From NCBI RefSeq assembly GCF_020524345.1, contig NZ_JAIVLH010000008.1, forward strand, positions 1 to 64,000: a stretch of 64,000 nt of DNA, read 5' to 3'. The position numbers and the translations under genes are program-made. Shown here one piece after another: positions 44,953 through 53,073 of the stretch; the stretch's first letter is position 1; every line of letters begins with the position of its first letter. Under the pieces are notes generated by a model. It had not been told where the DNA came from. It saw only the letters and a list, made by a program, of their open reading frames with translations, and did no database searches. Source of the stretch: Metabacillus niabensis (lineage in GTDB: Bacteria; Bacillota; Bacilli; Bacillales; Bacillaceae).

Positions 44953-45094
44953 AAGTGTACGAATTTGTTTACAAACAAAACAAAATTGTACACATCCTAT
45001 TAAACCACTATGTATTCACGTTTGTGTACATGCAAACGTATTTGTATACATATAGTATACATTTTGTGTACATGTTTACAATTCTGTAAACATA
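44953..45094. repeat. parC-like centromere: phased GTNNAC iterons
   Basis: Six-base cores of the form GTNNAC occur at 44955, 44967, 44988, 45024, 45044, 45055, 45066, 45074 and 45086. Most sit in a wider TTTGTRTACAT-like unit (TTTGTGTACATG, TTTGTATACATA). Spacings are mostly 11-12 or 20-21 bp, close to one or two DNA turns, so the cores lie roughly on one face. This is how ParR sites are arranged in known parC loci. The parM promoter probably lies within or next to it. Confidence 0.7.
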
Positions 45095-45245
45095 CAAAAT
45101 TCGTTACTATTCGACCTAAAAAACCCTGTCTTTTGACTTAGTTAGATTCCTTATGAAATGTCTTTTCATAGAAAAAAATGATGGATTTTGGTGAAAGATT
45201 TAGGTTATTTTTGGCTTTGTTGCTATGAAAAATCGAAAACATATT

Positions 45246-45337
45246 AGAAAAACTTGGCTTATCGCCAAGTCCTAATGGCGAAAGCCTTAGTTTTTCTTAT
45301 ACTATCATCAATAAAAACTTACACTTTCTGATAGTAT
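45246..45337. other. Two perfect inverted repeats next to the iteron array
   Basis: First, AGAAAAACT (45246-45254) pairs with AGTTTTTCT (45289-45297), enclosing TGGC-TTATC-GCCA and GGC-GAAA-GCC hairpins, a possible three-way junction. Second, ATACTATCA (45299-45307) pairs with TGATAGTAT (45329-45337). They may be terminators, a small RNA or extra partition-site structure. The gap 44848-45368 is otherwise the parC region and AT-rich sequence. Confidence 0.5.
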
Positions 45338-45368
45338 TAAAAATAGAGACGTGCCAAAAAGCAGTCTC
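45336..45368 (-). terminator. SDR gene terminator
   Basis: On the minus strand GAGACTGC pairs with GCACGTCTC (one bulge) and is followed by TATTTTTAAT, right after the stop codon. Confidence 0.65.
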
Positions 45369-46211
45369 CTATTTCATCAGTTTATTTAGAATGAATTTTT
45401 CTAACCATGACCAGGGTAAAATTGTTTTTAATAGAATAGAAGATTTAACTCCCTTCCCTATTGGATAGCGTAATGATGTCCCCTCTTTCACTGCAATTGA
45501 TGCAACGAGTCTGGCTACATCAGAAGGATCACCAAAGGAAGTGGATCCATTTTCAATATACTGCTCCAGTTTCGTCATTACTTTATAGTATGGAGAATCT
45601 TTACGTAGCGATTTATCAGTTATCTGTTTTCCACTGGTCCAAATACTTGTTTGATAGGAGCCAGGTTCTATTAAGACAACATCTATCCCAAATGGTTTGA
45701 GCTCCAACCTTAGCGATTCACTCCATCCTTCTAGTGCATACTTGGAGGAAACATATGGAGATAGACCGGGGAAACCAACACGTCCACTAATGCTGCTCAT
45801 GTTTATAATCTTCCCCCTCCCCTGCTTTCTCATCATCGGTAATATGGCTTGTGTCACCCCAATAACTCCAAAAAAGTTTGTCTCAAACTGTTGACGATAT
45901 TCTTCAAGCGAAACTTCTTCAGCAAATCCTGCTCCGGCAAAACCGGCATTGTTGAAAAGAACATCAATTCGACCTTTCTCTTCTATATAACTTTTGAAAT
46001 GGATAATTGACTCATTTGATGTGACATCTAATGGTACTACTTGTATGGACTCTTTAACTCCACATCTCTCTGCTTCAGTTATAAGCGCTAATTGTTTCTT
46101 TGTATCCCTCATTGTTGCCGTCACATAAAACCCTTTTTTCGCCAGCTCTATAGTCGTTAATAATCCAAAACCGCTGGACGCTCCTGTTACTACAGCATGT
46201 TGTTTATCCAT
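45369..46211 (-). CDS. Short-chain dehydrogenase/reductase
   Basis: This 280-residue classical SDR has the cofactor motif TGASSGFG near the N-terminus, NNAG at about residue 85, the catalytic Ser in INMSSISG and YVSSK with the catalytic Tyr and Lys. The Arg in ATMRDTKKQ, just after the second strand, suggests NADP(H). ATG 46211 has TGGAGG 5 nt upstream. Longer in-frame starts lie in that box or beyond. It appears monocistronic. The substrate cannot be inferred. Confidence 0.87.
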   Translation of the reverse strand: MDKQHAVVTGASSGFGLLTTIELAKKGFYVTATMRDTKKQLALITEAERCGVKESIQVVPLDVTSNESIIHFKSYIEEKGRIDVLFNNAGFAGAGFAEEVSLEEYRQQFETNFFGVIGVTQAILPMMRKQGRGKIINMSSISGRVGFPGLSPYVSSKYALEGWSESLRLELKPFGIDVVLIEPGSYQTSIWTSGKQITDKSLRKDSPYYKVMTKLEQYIENGSTSFGDPSDVARLVASIAVKEGTSLRYPIGKGVKSSILLKTILPWSWLEKFILNKLMK

Positions 46212-46274
46212 GAATACCTCCATTGCCATTATTCTCAAAACTCCTAAAACTCATCTTACACGATAAAAATACCC

Positions 46275-46308
46275 AATAAAAAAATGCCCCTAAAGAATGG
46301 GACATTCA
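46275..46308 (-). terminator. Terminator of the ferredoxin-NADP reductase gene
   Basis: ATGTCCC pairs with GGGGCAT (one G-T pair) across a short loop, followed by TTTTTTT on the minus strand. Confidence 0.85.
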
Positions 46309-46310
46309 TT

Positions 46311-47360
46311 TTACTTGATCATCTGCTTAACAAGTTCTTTATTCCGTTCTTTAAATAACTCATTATGCGAAGACACCATTCCGACTTTATAGGCGTCTGG
46401 CTGAATATATTGCTTTGCTTTATTGACAGCATTTGCTGCATCTTGAAAAGCTCCTGCAATCAGGTTCAGTTTTCCTTCATGCTTCAAAATATCACCCGCT
46501 GCATAAATTCCTTTAATCGAAGATTCACTACTGGATGTGCCTTCTACAAAATACTGATCAATTAAGGATACATCCAACTGACTATTTTTAAGTAATGATG
46601 CATCTCGTTCATAACCATGATTAATAATAACATCATCTACAGGTAAATAGGTGACTTCTCCTGTTTCTTGATTTGTTAATTCTACCTTTTCAATATCTTC
46701 ATGATTTTCACGAGCAATTAGCTTTGTAATCGATGTTTGATAAATGCAAGTAGCCGTGCTATTCATCAATTGTGTGATTTGGGCTTCATGTCCGGTTAAG
46801 CTTGGCTTTCTATGTACTAAATACACCTTTTTTGCAATTGGTTCCAATTCATTGGCCCAGTCTATTGCTGAGTTCCCTCCACCTGAAATGACAACCGTAC
46901 GGTCTTTAAATCGTTTTAACGATTTTACTGTGTAATGTAGATTTGAAACCTCAAACTTTTCTGCTCCTTCAATTTCAAGCTTTTGCGGATTTAATATTCC
47001 ACCACCCACAGCAATGATGACTGTTTTTGATAAATGTTTATATCCTGATGAAGCTAACAATGTAAAAATTCCATTTTCATCACGTGAAATAGATTCGATT
47101 TTTTCACCTAAAACGACTGTTGGATCAAATGTTAATGCTTGTTGAACTAATTGTTCAATTAATTTTTCTCCAAGTATAGGTGTTTGCCCACCAATATCCC
47201 ATATCATTTTTTCAGGATATACATGTATTTTTCCACCGAGCTGTGGTTGAAATTCAATTAATTTTGTTTTCATTTCTCTAAGTCCACTATAAAAAGCTGA
47301 GTAAAGTCCTGCTGGCCCTCCCCCAATGATCGTAACATCATATATTTCTTGTGAGTCCAT
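46311..47360 (-). CDS. Ferredoxin/flavodoxin-NADP+ reductase type 2 (YcgT/YumC-like)
   Basis: This 349-residue flavoprotein has the thioredoxin-reductase fold but no CxxC redox pair. FAD motif VTIIGGGPAGLYSAFYSGLR is at the N-terminus; the NADP motif is VVISGGGNSAIDWANEL; YAAGDI near the C-terminus completes the FAD site. ATG 47360 follows AAGGAG by 8 nt. A Fur-type box lies in its promoter and a Fur-controlled siderophore importer is divergent, so it probably supplies reduced ferredoxin or flavodoxin under iron limitation, for example to release iron from siderophores. This fits the Fur-regulated paralogue YcgT better than housekeeping YumC. Confidence 0.9.
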   Translation of the reverse strand: MDSQEIYDVTIIGGGPAGLYSAFYSGLREMKTKLIEFQPQLGGKIHVYPEKMIWDIGGQTPILGEKLIEQLVQQALTFDPTVVLGEKIESISRDENGIFTLLASSGYKHLSKTVIIAVGGGILNPQKLEIEGAEKFEVSNLHYTVKSLKRFKDRTVVISGGGNSAIDWANELEPIAKKVYLVHRKPSLTGHEAQITQLMNSTATCIYQTSITKLIARENHEDIEKVELTNQETGEVTYLPVDDVIINHGYERDASLLKNSQLDVSLIDQYFVEGTSSSESSIKGIYAAGDILKHEGKLNLIAGAFQDAANAVNKAKQYIQPDAYKVGMVSSHNELFKERNKELVKQMIK

Positions 47361-47383
47361 TCCTTTCACTCCTTAGCTTGAGT

Positions 47384-47402
47384 ATTAATGATTATCATTC
47401 TC
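47384..47402 (-). promoter_or_regulatory. Fur box before the ferredoxin-NADP reductase gene
   Basis: The minus strand reads GAGAATGATAATCATTAAT, about 16 of 19 matches to GATAATGATAATCATTATC. It starts 24 nt before the ATG, well placed to block the promoter when iron is plentiful. Confidence 0.85.
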
Positions 47403-47449
47403 ATTTACTATACAACGCTTTCCTAACTTTTACAACATGAAATTATACA

Positions 47450-47507
47450 TTGACAATAGTAAAATGGAATTATAGAATTTAATTATTCAGTAATGATAAT
47501 CATTTTC
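47450..47507 (+). promoter_or_regulatory. Promoter and Fur box of the siderophore uptake genes
   Basis: TTGACA (47450-47455), 17-nt spacer, TAGAAT (47473-47478). AGTAATGATAATCATTTTC (47489-47507), about 16 of 19 matches to the Fur consensus, covers the start point region. The leader to the ATPase start is about 130 nt. Confidence 0.85.
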
Positions 47508-47618
47508 ATTACACAACAGTTTCTTTTATTACGTATAAACTGCGGTTAGACATAAAAACTAAGTAAACTCAATACATTCTGATATTCAAAAAAACCTATA
47601 TAAACGGAGGTTACATAT

Positions 47619-48464
47619 ATGGTTCGCCTTTACACTAATAAACTAAAAATTGGATATGGTGAACGGTTGATTGTAAAAGATCTTAGTGTAGAGATTCCAG
47701 ATAAAAAAATTACAACCATCATTGGATCTAATGGTTGTGGAAAATCTACTTTATTAAAAGCTATTACAAGGATCATTCCACATCAATCGGGAAATGTCGT
47801 TTTGGACGGAGGAGATATTTCTAAGGAAAATACGAAAATTCTCGCGAAGAAAATGGCAATCCTTCCCCAAACACCTGAAAGTGCCAGTGGGTTAACTGTA
47901 GGCGAACTAGTATCTTATGGACGCTTCCCTTATCAAAAAGGCTTTGGTCGTTTAACAAAAAAAGACTATGAGGTAATTGATTGGGCACTAGAAGTAACAG
48001 GAACGAAAGACTTTAAATTCAGACCAGTGGATGCCTTATCAGGGGGTCAACGTCAAAGAGTTTGGATTGCAATGGCTCTTGCTCAGGAAACAGATATCAT
48101 CTTTTTAGATGAGCCTACAACCTACTTAGATATGGCTCACCAACTGGAAGTGCTTGAACTTCTCCAAAAGCTTAACCAAGAACAAGAACGTACTATTGTT
48201 ATGGTCTTGCATGATTTAAACCAAGCTGCGCGATTTGCTGACTATATTATTGCGTTAAAAGATGGTCAGGTCATAAAAGCCGGTGATTGTAAAGAAGTTA
48301 TCACACATGATGTATTAAAGAAAGTTTTTCATATCGATGCTGAAGTTGGAACCGATCCACGTACAAACAAGCCGATGTGCATCACATATAATTTACTAAA
48401 GGGAGAAGAAAAAAATGAAGAAACTGTTAATTCCATTCACGCTGCTGCTGTTGCTAGTTATTAG
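47619..48464 (+). CDS. Iron-siderophore ABC transporter ATPase (FhuC/YusV-like)
   Basis: This 281-residue ATPase energises ferric-siderophore uptake. Walker A is GSNGCGKSTLL, signature LSGGQRQRVW, Walker B DIIFLDEPTTYLD and the switch His in VMVLHDLNQAARFADYI. CGGAGG lies about 7 nt before the ATG. Its last 50 nt overlap the binding-protein gene in another frame, and its C-terminal tail (NSIHAAAVASY) is just that overlap. First gene of a Fur-controlled cluster of four. Confidence 0.9.
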   Translation: MVRLYTNKLKIGYGERLIVKDLSVEIPDKKITTIIGSNGCGKSTLLKAITRIIPHQSGNVVLDGGDISKENTKILAKKMAILPQTPESASGLTVGELVSYGRFPYQKGFGRLTKKDYEVIDWALEVTGTKDFKFRPVDALSGGQRQRVWIAMALAQETDIIFLDEPTTYLDMAHQLEVLELLQKLNQEQERTIVMVLHDLNQAARFADYIIALKDGQVIKAGDCKEVITHDVLKKVFHIDAEVGTDPRTNKPMCITYNLLKGEEKNEETVNSIHAAAVASY

Positions 48465-49353
48465 TGCATGCGGCAACAATGATTCGACATCTGAAAACGA
48501 AGGAAACGGAAGCACCTCTCCTGAAAACAAACAACCGGAAACGATTACATATGAGTCTGAAAATGGACCTGTTGAAGTTCCAGCTAACCCGCAACGTGTT
48601 GTGTTACTCTCCGGATTTGCTGGTAATGTTCTTGATCTAGGAGTAAACGTAGTAGGTGCTGAATCATGGGCGATCAACAGTCCAATTCTTGCAGATGAAT
48701 TAAAAGATGCAGTAGAAGTAACTGATGAAAGCTTAGAAGAAATTATTGAACTAGAGCCGGATTTAATTATTGGACTTTCCACAATTAAAAACGTCGATAA
48801 GTTAAGTGAAATTGCCCCGACTGTAACATATACATGGGGTAAAGTTGATTACTTAACACAGCATCTAGAAATTGGTAAGCTTTTAAACAAAGAAGAAGAA
48901 GCTAAAGCATGGGTGGAAGATTTCAAATCCCGTGTAGAAGAAACTGGTAAAGAAATTAAAGCAAAAATTGGTGAAGATGCAACAGTATCTGTCATTGAGA
49001 GCTATGGAAAAGATTTATATGTATATGGAGATAACTGGGCAAGAGGAACAGAAATTCTTTATCAAGGAATGGGCTTAAAAATGCCTGAAAAAGTAAAAGA
49101 AGTTGCATTGGAATCTGGTTACTATACTCTTTCCGCTGAGGTTCTACCTGAATATGCCGGTGATTACGTCATTTTAAGTAAATATTCAGATGCAGATACT
49201 TCATTCCAGGAAACTGAAACATATAAAAACATTCCTGCGGTGAAAAATAATCAAGTATTTGAAATGGAAGGAAATGGTGCATCCTTTAGCGATCCAATCA
49301 CATTAGAACACCAATTAGCCTTCTTTAAAGAATCCTTTTTAGGTGAAAAATAA
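48415..49353 (+). CDS. Iron-siderophore binding lipoprotein (FhuD/YxeB-like)
   Basis: This 312-residue class III binding protein has a signal peptide ending in the lipobox VISAC (Cys19), followed by an Asn/Ser/Glu-rich linker. The body shows NPQRVVLLSGFAGNVLDLGVNVVGAE and EPDLIIGLSTIKNVDKLSEIAPT, typical of FecB/FhuD proteins. By memory it is nearest to hydroxamate-siderophore binders of Bacillus. AGGGAG inside the ATPase gene is its ribosome binding site. A strong terminator lies between it and the permease genes. Confidence 0.88.
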   Translation: MKKLLIPFTLLLLLVISACGNNDSTSENEGNGSTSPENKQPETITYESENGPVEVPANPQRVVLLSGFAGNVLDLGVNVVGAESWAINSPILADELKDAVEVTDESLEEIIELEPDLIIGLSTIKNVDKLSEIAPTVTYTWGKVDYLTQHLEIGKLLNKEEEAKAWVEDFKSRVEETGKEIKAKIGEDATVSVIESYGKDLYVYGDNWARGTEILYQGMGLKMPEKVKEVALESGYYTLSAEVLPEYAGDYVILSKYSDADTSFQETETYKNIPAVKNNQVFEMEGNGASFSDPITLEHQLAFFKESFLGEK

Positions 49354-49378
49354 GGGCCTAGCATTGGATTTTGAGTAC

Positions 49379-49414
49379 AGAGGAATTCTTTTAAAGAATT
49401 CCTCTCTATTTTTT
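49379..49414 (+). terminator. Strong terminator inside the siderophore transport cluster
   Basis: AGAGGAATTCTTT pairs with AAAGAATTCCTCT, 10-13 bp with a tiny loop, followed by CTATTTTTTG. It lies between the binding-protein gene and the first permease gene, so permease expression needs read-through or another promoter. Confidence 0.85.
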
Positions 49415-49422
49415 GTTAAAGT

Positions 49423-50502
49423 ATGAATAGGATTTTAGAAAATTATGTAAACGTTATCCCTTCGAAAATTTCCAAAGAAAAGATGAGATACATGAAAAAG
49501 AACACCCAACTATTCATTCCATTTATATTTAAATATGTTGCTGCAATCCTTGTATTTATCTGTTTGTTTATCATTTCTTTAGTATTTGGAGCTGCCGATA
49601 TTTCTGTTAAAGATGTGTGGCTTTCGGTAATGTCGAATATAACAAATGAGCAAATTACCATCATTCGGGAGATTCGATTACCTCGTGAAGTTGCTGCTAT
49701 TTTTGTTGGTGCAGCACTTGCCACTTCTGGTGCGATCATGCAAGGAATGACAAGAAATCCACTTGCAGATCCCGGGTTACTTGGATTAACGGCAGGTGCT
49801 AATGCTGCGCTCGCAATCATGGTTTCATTTTTACCATCAGCTAACTACTTTTGGGTGATGGTTTCCTGCTTTATTGGTGCTGGAGTTGGGGCTTTATTAG
49901 TATTTGGAATAGGCTCAATGAAAAAAGGCGGCTTTTCCCCTATTCGTATTGTATTAGCCGGCTCTGCTATTTCAGCGTTTCTCTATGCAATTGCAGAAGG
50001 AATTGGTCTTTATTCGAAAACGTCCAAAGATGTTTCAATGTGGACAGCAGGAGGTTTGGTTGGTACAACCTGGTCTCAGTTACAAATCATCATACCTGTT
50101 ATTGTCATAGGAATTATTATTACATTGTTTTTCTCAAAACAGTTAACGATTCTTAGTTTAAGTGAAGAAGTTGCAGTTGGACTTGGTCAAAAGACCTTTC
50201 AAATTAAAGTCGTTCTTTTTATTATGATTATCTTACTTGCAGGTGCTTCAGTCGCACTTGTTGGAAATATGGCGTTTATCGGTCTTATGATTCCACACAT
50301 AGCAAGGGCTATTATTGGAACCGATTATCGTTTTATTATTCCGATGTCAGCAATTATTGGTGCAGCCTTTATGCTTTTAGCTGATACCCTTGGTCGGACG
50401 ATGAACGCTCCATTTGAAACACCGGTGGTCGCAATTGTTGCCGTCATGGGCATTCCCTTCTTCTTACTTATTGTGAAGAAAGGAGGCAGGGCATTCTCAT
50501 GA
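49423..50502 (+). CDS. Iron-siderophore ABC transporter permease 1 (FecCD family)
   Basis: This permease of up to 359 residues has about ten membrane segments. FecCD hallmarks are IREIRLPREVAAIFVGAALATSGAIMQGMTRNPLADPGLLG, the EAA-like ATPase-contact loop SLSEEVAVGLGQ and NMAFIGLMIPHIAR. The start is unclear: ATG 49423 has no good ribosome binding site, and in-frame ATGs at 49483 and 49492 would give a more usual N-terminus of about 336-339 residues. It overlaps the next permease gene by 4 nt (ATGA). Confidence 0.88.
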   Translation: MNRILENYVNVIPSKISKEKMRYMKKNTQLFIPFIFKYVAAILVFICLFIISLVFGAADISVKDVWLSVMSNITNEQITIIREIRLPREVAAIFVGAALATSGAIMQGMTRNPLADPGLLGLTAGANAALAIMVSFLPSANYFWVMVSCFIGAGVGALLVFGIGSMKKGGFSPIRIVLAGSAISAFLYAIAEGIGLYSKTSKDVSMWTAGGLVGTTWSQLQIIIPVIVIGIIITLFFSKQLTILSLSEEVAVGLGQKTFQIKVVLFIMIILLAGASVALVGNMAFIGLMIPHIARAIIGTDYRFIIPMSAIIGAAFMLLADTLGRTMNAPFETPVVAIVAVMGIPFFLLIVKKGGRAFS

Positions 50503-51506
50503 TTCAAACATCATTAGTCAAAAAACAGCGGCTTTTTATTACTATTTTTGTTGTACTTATTTTCCTAACAATTATTATTGGGCTGGGACTTGGGACTTCT
50601 TCTGTCTCATATAACCGAATTATTCCTACTCTGCTTGGCCAGGGAACATTTAAGGATGAATTCGTTTTATTTTCTATACGCATGCCCCGTATTATTATTA
50701 CACTACTGGCAGGAATGGCACTTGCATTATCAGGAGCAATCCTGCAAGGTATTACGAGGAATGAATTAGCTGAGCCTGGTATTATCGGAATAAACTCCGG
50801 TGCAGGGGCAGCAATTGCGTTGTTTTATTTATTTTTCCCAATTGATTCAGGTTCATTTATCTATATGCTGCCGATCGTTGCCTTTCTTGGAGCTCTCGTG
50901 ACAGCCATCTTAATTTATATTTTTTCTTATGACCGAAAAGTGGGATTGCAACCAATTAGACTGGTCTTAATCGGGGTAGGTTTTTCACTTGCTCTATCAG
51001 GCCTAATGATTGTTCTCATCTCATCTGCAGATCGTGTAAAAGTTGACTTTATTGCCAAATGGTTGGCAGGAAATATATGGGGTACAGACTGGCCGTTTAT
51101 TCTCGCCCTTCTTCCTTGGTTAATTATCCTTATCCCTTTTACACTTTACAAGGCTAATCGTCTGAACATACTTAGTCTAAGTGAACCAGTGGCAGTGGGT
51201 GTAGGTCTTTCTATTGAAAAGGAACGGATTGTTTTATTATTAACAGCTGTTGCGCTCGCAGCCTCTGCTGTATCTGTAACAGGCGGAATTTCCTTTATTG
51301 GGCTAATGGCTCCTCATATCGCAAGAGCCCTTGTTGGCCCAAGAAATCAATTATTTATTCCTATTGCAGTATTAGTTGGTGGTTTTCTCTTATTGTTTGC
51401 TGATACAGTAGGACGTAATTTAATTGAACCGGATGGGCTACCTGCAGGAATTATGGTGGCACTGATCGGTGCTCCCTATTTTGTGTATTTATTACTTAAG
51501 AAATAA
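50499..51506 (+). CDS. Iron-siderophore ABC transporter permease 2 (FecCD family)
   Basis: This 335-residue partner permease has about ten membrane segments, FSIRMPRIIITLLAGMALALSGAILQGITRNELAEPGIIG, SLSEPVAVGVG and GGISFIGLMAPHIARALVGP. The ATG overlaps the stop of permease 1 (ATGA), with AAAGGAGG 12 nt upstream, so translation is coupled. Together the two form the heterodimeric channel. The terminator at 51512 ends the cluster. Confidence 0.9.
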   Translation: MIQTSLVKKQRLFITIFVVLIFLTIIIGLGLGTSSVSYNRIIPTLLGQGTFKDEFVLFSIRMPRIIITLLAGMALALSGAILQGITRNELAEPGIIGINSGAGAAIALFYLFFPIDSGSFIYMLPIVAFLGALVTAILIYIFSYDRKVGLQPIRLVLIGVGFSLALSGLMIVLISSADRVKVDFIAKWLAGNIWGTDWPFILALLPWLIILIPFTLYKANRLNILSLSEPVAVGVGLSIEKERIVLLLTAVALAASAVSVTGGISFIGLMAPHIARALVGPRNQLFIPIAVLVGGFLLLFADTVGRNLIEPDGLPAGIMVALIGAPYFVYLLLKK

Positions 51507-51511
51507 AAGAC

Positions 51512-51548
51512 AGGGCAGTCTACCTTCAAACGGTTGACTGCCTATTTT
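51512..51548. terminator. Terminator between siderophore genes and aprX
   Basis: GGGCAGTC pairs with GACTGCCT across a loop that itself holds TACC/GGTT pairing, followed by ATTTTC. It lies between convergent genes and has T-rich flanks both ways. Confidence 0.75.
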
Positions 51549-51566
51549 CATTTCTTAGGAAATAAC

Positions 51567-52898
51567 TTATCTTTTAGGAATGGATTTTTCCGCATTAATA
51601 TATCCTACTCCATATATATTCTGATCTCTTCCCTTCCAAAAATCTGCGCCATTTTTTAATAACTGTTTAATTTTCTGAGGTCGTAAGGACGGATTTTGCT
51701 GTTTCATTAAGGCAACGACACCAGCACAAATTGGGGTAGCCATGGATGTTCCTGATAACGTAAAGTATGCTTGCCCAACCCGGTTTAACCTTTGAAACTT
51801 ATCTAAATAAGAGTTAGGGGATCTTAAGGAGACAATATTAACACCCGGAGCAACAATATCCGGCTTAACGACTCCGTAAATAGTTGGACCTCGACTTGAA
51901 AAGCCCGCAATCACATCATCACTTTTTGTGCCGGGGGTGTTTTTATCATCTAATGCTCCAACCGTAATGACTTGATCACTTATTCCAGGACTAGCAATTG
52001 TTTGACTTTCAGGTCCTTCATTTCCTGCTGCAGCACATACCACAATACCCTCCTGCCATGCAGCTTCAACCATTTGAACCATAGGATCTTTATTTTCATT
52101 ACTGTATAGCTGAGCGGTCGCACCTAGGGACATGCTAATGATAGCAATTTTATCTGTAGGATGTTGCTCATTGTATTGAATGCACCACTCCACTCCTTGC
52201 ATAATCGATTCAAGAGAACCTGAGCCTATACTATTTAATACTTTTATACCAACTAAATCAGCTTCAGGAGCCGTTCCTCTATATTTTTGCGATGAAGCTG
52301 CTCCATTTCCTGCTGCTGCACCTGCGCAGTGTGTTCCATGTCCATTATCATCATAAGGATCTGTACGGCCATTAACGAAATCAACGAAGTCAGTAATTCT
52401 CCCTTTCAGATCCTCATGTGGATAAATTCCTGTGTCAATAATAGCAATTTTGACTCCTTTTCCGGTTAATACAGTATTATTTCTCACAACATTTCTGGCA
52501 TTTGCTGATTGCACTGCTACATCAAGTAAAGCGCGAACTTCACTGTTTAAATGAACTCTTTTTATACCATGACAAGTTGTGAGTAATTCCCCTAACGTGT
52601 TTGGTGTAAGGTCAACACTACTACATGATACCCGCGGAAAATTGTGTCTGATATTACTATTAGGGCATTTTTGGATCGTTCCATTTAATTCTTCACAGCC
52701 TTTATCGTATAGATCCTGTTCAAATTCAATAATAACCGGTACCTTCTTTTTTCTTTTAATTATATCTTCTATAGTCTTGTGAAAAACGATTGGTGTATAT
52801 TTTAGTGGCTCATAAAGGTTTAAAATCTGTTCTCTTAATGGCTGGTCCATCTTGTCTGCATGAGTATGAACCATTTGAATCATTGAGTAGCCAAACAT
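51567..52898 (-). CDS. aprX: Subtilisin-like serine protease AprX
   Basis: This 443-residue S8 peptidase is nearly the same length as B. subtilis AprX, and its N-terminus MFGYSMIQMVHTHADKMD is very close to it. There is no signal peptide, so it is intracellular. The triad lies in AIIDTGIYPHEDL (Asp), DDNGHGTHCAGAAAG (His) and LSGTSMATPICAG (Ser), with the oxyanion Asn in AAAGNEGP. About 135 N-terminal residues precede the catalytic domain and may act as an inhibitor-like region. GGAGGTG precedes the ATG. It stands alone. Confidence 0.95.
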   Translation of the reverse strand: MFGYSMIQMVHTHADKMDQPLREQILNLYEPLKYTPIVFHKTIEDIIKRKKKVPVIIEFEQDLYDKGCEELNGTIQKCPNSNIRHNFPRVSCSSVDLTPNTLGELLTTCHGIKRVHLNSEVRALLDVAVQSANARNVVRNNTVLTGKGVKIAIIDTGIYPHEDLKGRITDFVDFVNGRTDPYDDNGHGTHCAGAAAGNGAASSQKYRGTAPEADLVGIKVLNSIGSGSLESIMQGVEWCIQYNEQHPTDKIAIISMSLGATAQLYSNENKDPMVQMVEAAWQEGIVVCAAAGNEGPESQTIASPGISDQVITVGALDDKNTPGTKSDDVIAGFSSRGPTIYGVVKPDIVAPGVNIVSLRSPNSYLDKFQRLNRVGQAYFTLSGTSMATPICAGVVALMKQQNPSLRPQKIKQLLKNGADFWKGRDQNIYGVGYINAEKSIPKR

Positions 52899-53073
52899 TC
52901 AAGCACCTCCATATCGTTTAGTAGCAATATATGAAGGGATATTTTAATAGGAACGGTTAAAAACATAGTTCTATTTAAAATAATGCCAATTTACTAGATT
53001 TCTTATGATTGCTATATGATTTGGTAATCTGTAAAATGAACAACGATACTTTTACTAGAATGGAGAGAAAAGC

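Noticed and set aside
48396-48782. 128-codon minus-strand frame antisense to the siderophore-binding lipoprotein
   Set aside because: Serine-rich shadow frame without ribosome binding site.
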